DNA of 6,669 bases, taken from contig JAKPKF010000344.1 in NCBI GenBank assembly GCA_029553845.1, positions 1 through 6,669 on the forward strand. Reading direction: 5' to 3'. This document shows, piece by piece, positions 1 to 6,393 of the stretch. The DNA comes from a bacterium. Lineage in GTDB: Bacteria; Patescibacteria; Dojkabacteria; SC72. How positions within the stretch are numbered: the stretch's first letter is position 1; the number at the start of each line of letters is the position of its first letter. Made by a program: the position numbers and the translations under genes. The notes below the pieces were generated by a model. It made no database searches and had not been told where the DNA came from. It saw only the letters and a program-made list of their open reading frames with translations.

Positions 1-2020
1 AAAAACAACAACTACTGAAAGACTTTTGTTCTTTACAGGACAAGTTCACAAAATTGGGGAAGTACATGAAGGAGCTGCTACTACAGACTTCATGGTTCAA
101 GAGCAGGAAAGAGGAATTACAATCATGTCCGCAGCAGTAACTTGTTTCTGGGATTATAATCAGAATAGATACAGAATCAATATTATCGATACCCCAGGAC
201 ACGTAGATTTTACAGCAGAAGTAGAAAGATCTCTTAGAGTATTAGATGGTGCTGCAGTTATCTTCGATGGAAGAAAAGGTGTAGAACCTCAGTCAGAAAC
301 AGTATGGAGACAAGCAAACAAATACAAGGTTCCAAGAATCTGTTTTATGAACAAGATTAACTTGATTGGTGGAGATTTCGAAAAGAGTTTTGAAACAATT
401 AAAACAAGATTAAGTAACAAAGCAGTTGCAGTTACATTGCCTCTTGGAAAAGAGCAACAACTTTTTGGATATATCGATCTTATAAAAATGAAGGCATATA
501 CATATGATAGAATAGATACTCCAGATTTAACGGAAGTTGAAATTCCTGAAGATATGAAGGAGAAAGCAGATAAATACAGAGCAATTCTCTTGGAAGTATT
601 GGTTGAGCAAGATGATGAACTTATGAACAAGTACTTTGAAGGTGGAGAATTTACACCTGAAGAGTTGTATGGAGCATTGAGAAAAGGAACTTTAGGATTG
701 AAAATGTTCCCAGTATTGGGAGGAGATTCTAGATCCGCTATGGCAAAAACATTGCTAGACTACATTACAATATGTCTCCCATCTCCATTGGATGTACCTG
801 CAGTTAAAGGAGTTCATCCAAAAACAGGTGAAGAGATTGAAAGGCATCCAGATGAGAATGAACCATTCTCTTCTTTGGTATTCAAAATTGTAAATGACCC
901 ACACATTGGTAATCTTTCATACTTCAGAGTTTACTCTGGGAAGATAGATGCAGGTACATATGTATTAAATTCGACAAAGAATATTAAAGAGAGAGTAGGA
1001 AGACTTGTCCTTATGCATGCAGATGACAGGGAAGAGGTTCCATCATTGAGAGCAGGAGATATCGGGGCTATTGTTGGTCTTAAAGATTCAATAACTGGAG
1101 ATACTCTTTGTGAGGAAGCAAAGCCAATTATTCTTGAGAAGATAGACTTCGCAGAGCCAGTTGTGTCTGAAGCTATTGAACCCGCTACCAAGTCAGATGA
1201 AGAGAAAATGACAGAAGCTTTGGTAAGATTAACAAAAGAAGATCCTACCTTCAAAGTAACAACAGATCAGGATACAAGTCAGACAATTATTCATGGAATG
1301 GGTGAACTTCATTTGGAAATTATTGTAGACAGACTAAAAAGAGAATTTAATGTTGAAGCAAAAGTTGGTAAACCACAAGTTGCTTACAGAGAAACAATTA
1401 AGAAACTCGTACCAGAAGCAGAGGGAAGATATATTAAACAATCTGGTGGTAAAGGTCAGTATGGACACTGTTGGATTAAATTGGAACCAAATACTCAGGG
1501 TAAAGGTTTTGAATTTGTTAATGAGATTAAGGGAGGGGCAATCCCAAGAGAATTTATCCCTGCTATTGAGAAAGGTATTGTTGAATCTATGAAGTCTGGA
1601 GTTGTAGCTGGATATCCAGTAGTAGATATTAAGATAACTGTATATGACGGATCTTACCATGATGTCGACTCCTCAGAGGCAGCATTTAAAGTCGCTGGCT
1701 CTATGGCATTTAAGGCAGGATGTAAGATGGGAGACCCAATACTTTTAGAGCCAGTTATGAGAGTAGAAGTTGAAACACCAGATCAATATATGGGAGATGT
1801 AACAGGATCGCTAAGTAGTAAGAGAGGACAGATACAGGGAACCGAAAGTATTGGAAATGGAATTAGTAAGATATCTGCGTTTGTTCCTTTGTCGGAGCTA
1901 TTTGGATATACAAGTGAATTACGATCAATTACTAGTGGTAGGGGAAGTTCGAATATGGAACCATCCCATTATGCAGAGGTGCCAAAAAATGTAGCAGAGG
2001 AAATTTCTGGAAAGAGATAG
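1..2020 (+). CDS. fusA: Elongation factor G (EF-G), 5' end cut by the window edge
   Basis: EF-G is the cytosolic GTPase that moves tRNAs and mRNA through the ribosome after peptide bond formation and helps recycle ribosomes. The first complete codon is at base 2 and reads KTTTTER, the end of the P-loop, so about 24 N-terminal residues are missing; 672 residues are visible of roughly 695. A TTG at 26 is only an internal Leu codon, not the start. Seen in order: switch I with EQERGITI, G3 DTPGHVDF, the [13 protein letters not shown] segment, domain II from about residue 290, domain III with HGMGELHLE, domain IV with GGKGQYGH and the tip loop [11 protein letters not shown], domain V with [15 protein letters not shown]. 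Oddities: G4 is NKIN (350-361) instead of NKMD, and the G5 region is GGDS (719-730) instead of GSAF. Domains II-V look ordinary and the frame is intact to TAG. Identity is certain; only nucleotide specificity is in question. Confidence 0.98.
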   Translation, partial: KTTTTERLLFFTGQVHKIGEVHEGAATTDFMVQEQERGITIMSAAVTCFWDYNQNRYRINIIDTPGHVDFTAEVERSLRVLDGAAVIFDGRKGVEPQSETVWRQANKYKVPRICFMNKINLIGGDFEKSFETIKTRLSNKAVAVTLPLGKEQQLFGYIDLIKMKAYTYDRIDTPDLTEVEIPEDMKEKADKYRAILLEVLVEQDDELMNKYFEGGEFTPEELYGALRKGTLGLKMFPVLGGDSRSAMAKTLLDYITICLPSPLDVPAVKGVHPKTGEEIERHPDENEPFSSLVFKIVNDPHIGNLSYFRVYSGKIDAGTYVLNSTKNIKERVGRLVLMHADDREEVPSLRAGDIGAIVGLKDSITGDTLCEEAKPIILEKIDFAEPVVSEAIEPATKSDEEKMTEALVRLTKEDPTFKVTTDQDTSQTIIHGMGELHLEIIVDRLKREFNVEAKVGKPQVAYRETIKKLVPEAEGRYIKQSGGKGQYGHCWIKLEPNTQGKGFEFVNEIKGGAIPREFIPAIEKGIVESMKSGVVAGYPVVDIKITVYDGSYHDVDSSEAAFKVAGSMAFKAGCKMGDPILLEPVMRVEVETPDQYMGDVTGSLSSKRGQIQGTESIGNGISKISAFVPLSELFGYTSELRSITSGRGSSNMEPSHYAEVPKNVAEEISGKR

Positions 2021-2052
2021 TCCAAAAATACTGCTAAATTACTATAAAGCAC

Positions 2053-2081
2053 TTGCAACTATCATTACTTTTTGATAATAT
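2053..2081 (+). promoter_or_regulatory. Possible sigma70-type promoter for tuf
   Basis: The fusA-tuf spacer is 133 bases, much longer than the gaps inside the following ribosomal cluster, so a separate tuf promoter is plausible. TTGCAA at 2053-2058 matches 4 of 6 of the -35 consensus. Downstream lie GATAAT at 2074-2079 (5 of 6 of the -10 consensus, 15-base spacing) and the overlapping TAATAT at 2076-2081 (4 of 6, 17-base spacing). Transcription would then begin near 2086-2088, right before the palindrome at 2089-2111. An alternative is TTGTAA (2093-2098) with TATAAG (2114-2119). In DNA this A+T-rich, matches of this quality arise by chance, so this is a weak call. Confidence 0.3.
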
Positions 2082-2088
2082 TCAACGC

Positions 2089-2111
2089 AGATTTGTAAAT
2101 TTTACAAATCT
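2089..2111. repeat. Perfect 23-base palindrome upstream of tuf
   Basis: Two 11-base arms, agatttgtaaa (2089-2099) and tttacaaatct (2101-2111), are exact reverse complements around a single T at 2100. As DNA it has the form of a dimeric-regulator operator. As RNA it would form an A+U-rich hairpin with a small loop, near the 5' end of the message if the promoter proposed upstream is right. It is not a convincing fusA terminator because the stem is A/T-rich and the following bases (TTGTATAAG) are not a U run. Perfect arms of this length are unlikely by chance in a 133-base spacer, but the function is unknown. Confidence 0.6.
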
Positions 2112-2153
2112 TGTATAAGAATAATATTTATTTAATTTATTATAAATATATAA

Positions 2154-3326
2154 ATGGCAGATTTTAATAGAACAAAGCCACACATGAATATCGGAACCTT
2201 GGGTCATATCGATCATGGTAAGACTACTTTGGTTAGAGGTATTCTAAATGCTTTTTATCCAGACGAGGGAAGAGCAGGAATGATTGATAAGCTAGATAAA
2301 GATCCTTCTTCAAGAGCAAAGTCAATCACAATAGCAGTAGCACATGTAGAATTTGAGACTGAGAACAGACACTATGCATTGGTAGACTGTCCAGGACACA
2401 AAGATTACATTAAGAACATGATTACTGGTGCTGCACAAATGGATGGTGCAATCTTGGTTATCTCCTCAAATGATGGAGCAATGCCACAGACAAAAGAGCA
2501 TATCCTTTTGGCAAAGCAAGTGGGTGTTCCTAAGATGTTGGTATTCATCAACAAGTTTGGTGAAGCAGATGAAGAGATACTTGAGCTTATTAAAGCAGAT
2601 GTACAAGATCTTCTTAAGAAATATGGATATGATGAAAATTGTCCAATAATTGTTGGAGATGCTCTTAAAGCTCAAAATGGAGAGGAAGAGGGACTTCAGG
2701 CGGCTAGAGATTTGATGAAGGCTGTTGATGAGTATATTCCACTTCCAGAGAGAGATATTGAGAAACCATTCTTAATGCCTATTGAAGATGTATTCTCTAT
2801 CGAAGGTAGAGGAACAGTTGTAACAGGAAGAATTGAAAGAGGAATCATTAAAGTCGGAGATGCTGTTGATGTACTTGGAATGGGAAAAAAGCCACAGAAG
2901 ACTGCAGTAACAGGAATTGAAATGTTCAACAAGACTCTTAAAGAGGGTCAGGCTGGAGACAATGTAGGTATACTTTTAAGAGGACTAAAGAGAGAGGATG
3001 TTGAAAGAGGTCAGATATTGGCAATACCAGGATCTGTAAACACACACTCAGAGTTTAAGGCAGAAGTATATGTACTAAGCAAAGAGGAAGGTGGAAGATG
3101 GACACCATTTGTAACGGGATACAAACCTCAGTTCTATATTAGAACTGCGGATGTTACAGGAGAAGTAATTCTTAACGAAGGTACAGAGATGGTAGCTCCA
3201 GGAGACAATACTGAGTTTACTGTTAAATTAATATCTCCAGTAGCATTAGAGAAAGGTGTTTCCTTTGCTATCAGAGAAGGTGGTCAAACAGTAGGTCAAG
3301 GGATTGTTACAGAGATTATTAAGTAA
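2154..3326 (+). CDS. tuf: Elongation factor Tu (EF-Tu) with non-canonical guanine-binding motifs
   Basis: EF-Tu is the cytosolic GTPase that carries aminoacyl-tRNA to the ribosomal A site. The protein has 390 residues, normal for the family, and starts at the expected [10 protein letters not shown]. The GTPase domain shows P-loop GHIDHGKTT (17-25), G2 Thr59, DCPGH (78-82, with catalytic His82) and [16 protein letters not shown]. Domain 2 has [18 protein letters not shown] and domain 3 has [12 protein letters not shown] and [13 protein letters not shown], so tRNA-binding and structural parts look normal. Four positions stand out: switch I reads KSITI (56-60) for RGITI; G4 is NKFG (133-136) for NKxD, with the next loop one residue shorter than usual; G5 is GDAL (168-171) for GSAL; and GGRW (313-316) replaces GGRH. 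The frame is undamaged and codon use matches the neighbours, so decay is unlikely. No Shine-Dalgarno site precedes the ATG. A hairpin follows the stop. The family is certain; altered base recognition is inferred. Confidence 0.98.
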   Translation: MADFNRTKPHMNIGTLGHIDHGKTTLVRGILNAFYPDEGRAGMIDKLDKDPSSRAKSITIAVAHVEFETENRHYALVDCPGHKDYIKNMITGAAQMDGAILVISSNDGAMPQTKEHILLAKQVGVPKMLVFINKFGEADEEILELIKADVQDLLKKYGYDENCPIIVGDALKAQNGEEEGLQAARDLMKAVDEYIPLPERDIEKPFLMPIEDVFSIEGRGTVVTGRIERGIIKVGDAVDVLGMGKKPQKTAVTGIEMFNKTLKEGQAGDNVGILLRGLKREDVERGQILAIPGSVNTHSEFKAEVYVLSKEEGGRWTPFVTGYKPQFYIRTADVTGEVILNEGTEMVAPGDNTEFTVKLISPVALEKGVSFAIREGGQTVGQGIVTEIIK

Positions 3327-3335
3327 GGTTTAATT

Positions 3336-3364
3336 GGGGGTAGGAGAAATCCTACCCTCTCTTT
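3336..3364 (+). terminator. Hairpin terminator or attenuator between tuf and rpsJ
   Basis: Bases 3336-3345 (GGGGGTAGGA) pair with 3350-3359 (TCCTACCCTC) in a 10-base-pair stem with a single G-U pair, closed by a GAAA loop (3346-3349) of the stable GNRA class. A short U-rich tail, TCTTT, follows at 3360-3364. It stands 9 bases after the tuf stop and is by far the most G+C-rich stretch in any spacer here. It fits an intrinsic terminator, but the tail is short and interrupted, and only 27 bases remain before rpsJ. Partial termination that leaves tuf more abundant than the S10 message is therefore a reasonable reading. Confidence 0.75.
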
Positions 3365-3391
3365 AAAATTAATTTAGCTCTTTTAAATAAA

Positions 3392-3703
3392 ATGGTTAAT
3401 ACGACTGCAAGGATTAGAGTAAAATTGAAAGGTTATGATTCTGTAGTAGTAGATAAATCTGCTAAGAGAATCATAGATACGGCAATAAGCACAGGCGCTA
3501 AGGTCGCTGGACCAATACCTATGCCTACTAAAAGAAAGAAAATAGCAGTAAATAGATCACCATTTATTTATAAGAGCTCAATTGAACATTTTGAGATTAG
3601 TACTCATAAAAGAGTAATAGATATACTAGATCCTACTCCCAAGACGATAGATGCACTACAACATCTTGAAATGCCTGCTGGAGTTGGTATCGCGATACAG
3701 TAA
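3392..3703 (+). CDS. rpsJ: 30S ribosomal protein S10
   Basis: S10 is a small-subunit head protein needed for assembly and, in many bacteria, also the NusE partner in antitermination. The 103-residue product matches the family length. Hallmarks are the N-terminal strand ARIRVKLKGYD, the loop GAKVAGPIPMPTKRKK (about 36-51), the segment FEISTHKRVIDILDPT (about 67-82) and the C-terminal PAGVGIAI. It is the first gene of the S10 cluster, 65 bases after tuf and 16 before rplC. The ATG start fits the family N-terminus and is preceded by A/T-rich sequence without a Shine-Dalgarno site. The terminator-like hairpin just upstream may limit read-through into it. Nothing in the protein looks unusual. Confidence 0.97.
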   Translation: MVNTTARIRVKLKGYDSVVVDKSAKRIIDTAISTGAKVAGPIPMPTKRKKIAVNRSPFIYKSSIEHFEISTHKRVIDILDPTPKTIDALQHLEMPAGVGIAIQ

Positions 3704-3719
3704 TTTTTGATTAAAAATA

Positions 3720-4304
3720 ATGAAAGCTTTGATTGGAATAAAAAAAGGAATGACAAGGGTAGTAAAGGGCGATAATATCGTTCCTGTTACTGTCTTGGAT
3801 GTTACCGGATGTATTCTTTCCAACAAAGAAGCAATGGGATTTGAATTAGGTTTGGGAGAGAAGAAGAAATCTACAAAAGCATTGGCAGGTAAATACAAAG
3901 AAGCAAAAAGAATCCCTCTTTTCAGAAAATATTTTAAAGGAGATTTAGGTGAGGAAGTAAAGATAGGAGATGAGATAAAAGCAGAAATGTTTACGGTAGG
4001 AGAGAAAGTAACAGTAACAGGTACTTCAAAAGGTAAGGGATTTGCAGGTGTAGTAAAAAGATGGGGATTTAAAGGTGGACAAAGAACAAGAGGTCAGTCA
4101 GATAGATTGAGAGCACCAGGTTCCATTGGTGCAGGTACTGATCCAGGTAGAGTTCTTAAAGGAAAGAAAATGGGTGGAAGAATGGGACAAGATACAGTAA
4201 CTATAAAAGATAAAGAAATAATAGATATCAAAGAGAACTACATTCTAATCTCCGGTCCTGTTCCAGGTCCAAAGGGGCAAGTAGTCTCAATATTTACAGA
4301 ATAA
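3720..4304 (+). CDS. rplC: 50S ribosomal protein L3
   Basis: L3 binds 23S rRNA early in assembly, and its long loop reaches toward the peptidyl transferase centre. The protein has 194 residues, slightly shorter than the 205-220 usual in well-studied bacteria. Seen are the N-terminal IGIKKGMTR (about 5-13), the barrel segment VTVTGTSKGKGFAGVVKRWGF (about 97-117) and the central extension with RAPGSIGAGTDPGRVLKGKK (about 131-150) and MGGRMG. The loop text GGQRTRGQSDRLRAPGS resembles Patescibacteria-type L3 as I remember it. The position corresponding to the glutamine methylated in E. coli L3 (SIGQ) is Ala here. It sits 16 bases after rpsJ and 1 base before rplD, consistent with coupled translation. 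Confidence 0.97.
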   Translation: MKALIGIKKGMTRVVKGDNIVPVTVLDVTGCILSNKEAMGFELGLGEKKKSTKALAGKYKEAKRIPLFRKYFKGDLGEEVKIGDEIKAEMFTVGEKVTVTGTSKGKGFAGVVKRWGFKGGQRTRGQSDRLRAPGSIGAGTDPGRVLKGKKMGGRMGQDTVTIKDKEIIDIKENYILISGPVPGPKGQVVSIFTE

Positions 4305-4305
4305 T

Positions 4306-4914
4306 ATGGTAGAGAAAAAAGTAACAAAAACAACTGAAGAAAAGAAAATTTCTCTAAACAAAAAAGTTTGGGAAGTACCATACAACGGAGATTTAGTATC
4401 TCAAGTATTAGGAGTGTACTTTAGCAATGAAAGAAAAGGGACATCCAACGCTAAGACAAGAGGAGATGTAAGTGGAGGTGGTATTAAACCATGGAGGCAA
4501 AAAGGAACTGGTAGAGCAAGATCCGGCTCCATAAGATCACCACTTTGGGTTGGTGGAGGTGTTACATTTGTTCCAAACAACAAGAATTGGTCTAAAAGAA
4601 TTAATAAAGGTATGGCAAGAAAAGCGACATGTATAATGCTTTCTGAGAGATTAAGAAACAAAGAGTTGGAGTTCATAAACATAGAAGCAACAGAATTAAA
4701 TAAGATTAGAAAGGATATTGAAGGAGATAAGCACAACAGAATTATGGTTATATCAGACGATAAAAATGTAATAGCTACACTTAGAAATATGGAAAAAATT
4801 ATTACTATAGAAGGTGGTAAGGTAAATGCAAAACACTTAGCTTCTACAAAGAAAATATTAGTAGACAACAATGTAGTTAAGCTTTTAGAGGAAAGATTAA
4901 CAAATGGAAAGTAA
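4306..4914 (+). CDS. rplD: 50S ribosomal protein L4
   Basis: L4 binds 23S rRNA, lines the peptide exit tunnel through a long loop, and in E. coli represses its own operon. The product has 202 residues, normal for the family. The tunnel loop is well kept: GGGIKPWRQKGTGRARSGSIRSP (about 61-83) followed by GGGVTF. The globular part has KGMARKATCIMLSERLRNKEL (about 101-121) and ends in a short C-terminal tail. The first 20 or so residues are Lys/Thr/Glu-rich before the conserved WEVP core. The start ATG lies one base after the rplC stop, so reinitiation or coupling is likely. The gene overlaps rplW by 11 bases. No E. coli-like L4-responsive leader was recognised before rpsJ. Confidence 0.97.
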   Translation: MVEKKVTKTTEEKKISLNKKVWEVPYNGDLVSQVLGVYFSNERKGTSNAKTRGDVSGGGIKPWRQKGTGRARSGSIRSPLWVGGGVTFVPNNKNWSKRINKGMARKATCIMLSERLRNKELEFINIEATELNKIRKDIEGDKHNRIMVISDDKNVIATLRNMEKIITIEGGKVNAKHLASTKKILVDNNVVKLLEERLTNGK

Positions 4915-5197
4915 AAATATTCAACTACAACCAGTTATATCTGAGAAAAGTTACAACATAGCTAATGCACAGAATAAATATACATTCTTAGTAAATAGAG
5001 GAGTTAACAAGATTGAGATGCGAAAAGCTGTAGAAGAAAAGTACAAAGTACATGTAGAGAAAGTAAATAGCACAGTAAGAGCAGGAAAACAGTTTAAGAA
5101 TTGGAAGACAAACAAATCATATAGAAAATCAGATGCAGTTAAATATACTGTTACCTTAAAAAAGGGAGATAAGATAGATGAATTTTTAGCTAAATAA
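4904..5197 (+). CDS. rplW: 50S ribosomal protein L23
   Basis: L23 sits at the exit of the peptide tunnel and is the docking site for trigger factor and the signal recognition particle. The 97-residue product matches the family. It begins with the typical QPVISEKSYNIA (about 9-20), followed by NKYTFLVNRGVNKIEMRKAVEEKYKV split over about 24-49, then VEKVNS and a basic loop, ending in KYTVTLKKGDKIDEF. The ATG lies inside the end of rplD, giving an 11-base overlap that suggests translational coupling. A GAGG at 4888-4891 is 12 bases from the ATG, too far for a good ribosome site, and is explained by rplD coding (Glu-Glu). The rplB start follows 2 bases after the stop. Confidence 0.96.
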   Translation: MESKNIQLQPVISEKSYNIANAQNKYTFLVNRGVNKIEMRKAVEEKYKVHVEKVNSTVRAGKQFKNWKTNKSYRKSDAVKYTVTLKKGDKIDEFLAK

Positions 5198-5199
5198 TT

Positions 5200-6051
5200 A
5201 TGGCAGTAAGAAATTTTAATCCTACAACTTCATCACGCAGGGGAACCAAACTAGGAGACAGGTCAGGTTTGAAGAAGACAAAAGGTCCAAGAGGATTAAC
5301 TGTTGCTAAAAAACAGAAATCTGGAAGAAACAATATGGGAAAGATTACTGTAAGACACCGAGGTGGTGGTTTTAAGAGAAGAGTAAGAGTAGTTGACTTT
5401 AAGAGAGATAAATTTGGTGTCCCTGGAAAAGTTGAAGGCTTTTACTTTGATCCTAACAGAACAGCACATTTAGCACTTTTGCAGTATTCAGATGGAGAGA
5501 GAAGATATATCATTGCTCCTAAGGGAATTAAAGTCGGAGACACATTGGTTTCAGGAGAGAAAGCAGATATCTTACCTGGTAACGCTATGATGGTAAAGCA
5601 CATCCCTTCTGGTACTATTGTTCACTGTGTAGAAAATATTCCAGGGAAAGGTGCTACATTTGGTAGATCTGCAGGTGGTGCAATAATTGTACAAGGACCA
5701 GACACTACTGGTAAATATGTACAGCTAAAAATGCCTTCTGGAGAAATTAGATTGGTGTATGGAGAGTGTATGGCAACAGTTGGTTTAGTAGGAAATGAAG
5801 ATAAGGTAAATGTTAAATTGGGTAAGGCAGGAAGAAAGAGAAATTTAGGATGGAGACCAACAGTAAGAGGAATGGCAATGCATGCAGTACAGCACCCACA
5901 CGGTGGAGGTGAAGGTAAAGGTGTTATTGGAAGACACGCAAAAGATATTTGGGGACACAGAATTGGAACTAGAACTAGACATAACAGTATGACAGAGAAG
6001 TTCATTATTAAAACAAGAAGGACTAAGAATAGACCTTTTGCTAAGAAATAA
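5200..6051 (+). CDS. rplB: 50S ribosomal protein L2
   Basis: L2 is a core 23S rRNA-binding protein needed for subunit joining and peptidyl transferase assembly. The 283-residue product is slightly longer than the usual 273-280. Hallmarks are MAVRNFNPTTSSRRG at the N-terminus, ITVRHRGGGFKRRVRVVDFKR (about 49-69), YDPNR-like YFDPNRTAHLALLQY (about 83-97), GKAGRKRNLGWRPTVRGMAMHAVQ (about 208-231), then HPHGGGEGKGVIGR and a C-terminal KFIIKTRR. The His corresponding to functionally important His229 of E. coli is kept (His232), but the residue before it, normally Asp, is Gln231. The start is 2 bases after rplW, with no Shine-Dalgarno site, and the stop is 17 bases before rpsS. The rest looks normal. 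Confidence 0.98.
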   Translation: MAVRNFNPTTSSRRGTKLGDRSGLKKTKGPRGLTVAKKQKSGRNNMGKITVRHRGGGFKRRVRVVDFKRDKFGVPGKVEGFYFDPNRTAHLALLQYSDGERRYIIAPKGIKVGDTLVSGEKADILPGNAMMVKHIPSGTIVHCVENIPGKGATFGRSAGGAIIVQGPDTTGKYVQLKMPSGEIRLVYGECMATVGLVGNEDKVNVKLGKAGRKRNLGWRPTVRGMAMHAVQHPHGGGEGKGVIGRHAKDIWGHRIGTRTRHNSMTEKFIIKTRRTKNRPFAKK

Positions 6052-6068
6052 ATTATTGAGTAATTAAA

Positions 6069-6374
6069 ATGGCAAGATCACTAAAAAAAGGACCATATAC
6101 AGATGAAAAATTAATGAAGAAAGTAACCATGGCAAGAGATAGTGGTAAGATGACACCTATTAAAACATGGGCAAGAGCATCCACTATAACTCCTGAAATG
6201 GTAGGAATGAAATTCTTGGTACACAATGGTAAGAAACACGAGGAAGTTTTAGTAATAGAGTCAATGATAGGACACAGATTGGGAGAATTTTCTCCTACAA
6301 GAAAATTTAGAGGCCATGCTAAGAAGGGTAAACTTTCTAAGGTATATGGTAGCTCAGGAAGATTTGAAGAGTAA
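6069..6374 (+). CDS. rpsS: 30S ribosomal protein S19
   Basis: S19 lies in the small-subunit head near the A-site finger and pairs with S13. The 101-residue product is a little longer than the 92-95 common in bacteria, the excess being a C-terminal tail ending YGSSGRFEE. Family signatures are [19 protein letters not shown] at the start, [18 protein letters not shown] (about 31-48), [14 protein letters not shown] and the block [26 protein letters not shown] replaces the more common W-S/T-R-R-S text, a minor difference. It sits 17 bases after rplB and 19 before rplV, as expected in an S10 cluster. The ATG gives the canonical N-terminus and lacks a Shine-Dalgarno site. Confidence 0.97.
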   Translation: MARSLKKGPYTDEKLMKKVTMARDSGKMTPIKTWARASTITPEMVGMKFLVHNGKKHEEVLVIESMIGHRLGEFSPTRKFRGHAKKGKLSKVYGSSGRFEE

Positions 6375-6393
6375 TTAATATATTTAAACCACT

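Noticed and set aside
26..28. TTG as the start codon of fusA
   Set aside because: The frame continues upstream as KTTTTERL, the P-loop end of EF-G, so this TTG is an internal Leu codon of a gene cut by the window edge.
2093..2119. TTGTAA with TATAAG as the main tuf promoter
   Set aside because: The spacing is only 15 bases and the -35 overlaps the palindrome; kept only as an alternative to the upstream candidate.
2089..2119. Palindrome as an intrinsic terminator of fusA
   Set aside because: The stem is A/T-rich with almost no loop, and no U run follows.
2550..2570. EF-Tu NKFG as the result of a frameshift or pseudogene
   Set aside because: The frame is open and well conserved on both sides, and the protein has full family length; only specific pocket positions differ.
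4401..4871. Open frame of 156 codons on the minus strand inside rplD
   Set aside because: It lies fully antisense to a clear L4 gene, has no recognisable motif, and is the low-complexity hydrophobic/Ser-rich text expected opposite Lys- and Gly-rich coding.
4888..4891. GAGG as a Shine-Dalgarno site for rplW
   Set aside because: It is 12 bases from the ATG, too far, and is explained by Glu-Glu codons of rplD.
5622..6005. Open frame of 127 codons on the minus strand inside rplB
   Set aside because: Pro- and Leu-rich shadow of the conserved L2 C-terminal region; no start context or homology visible.
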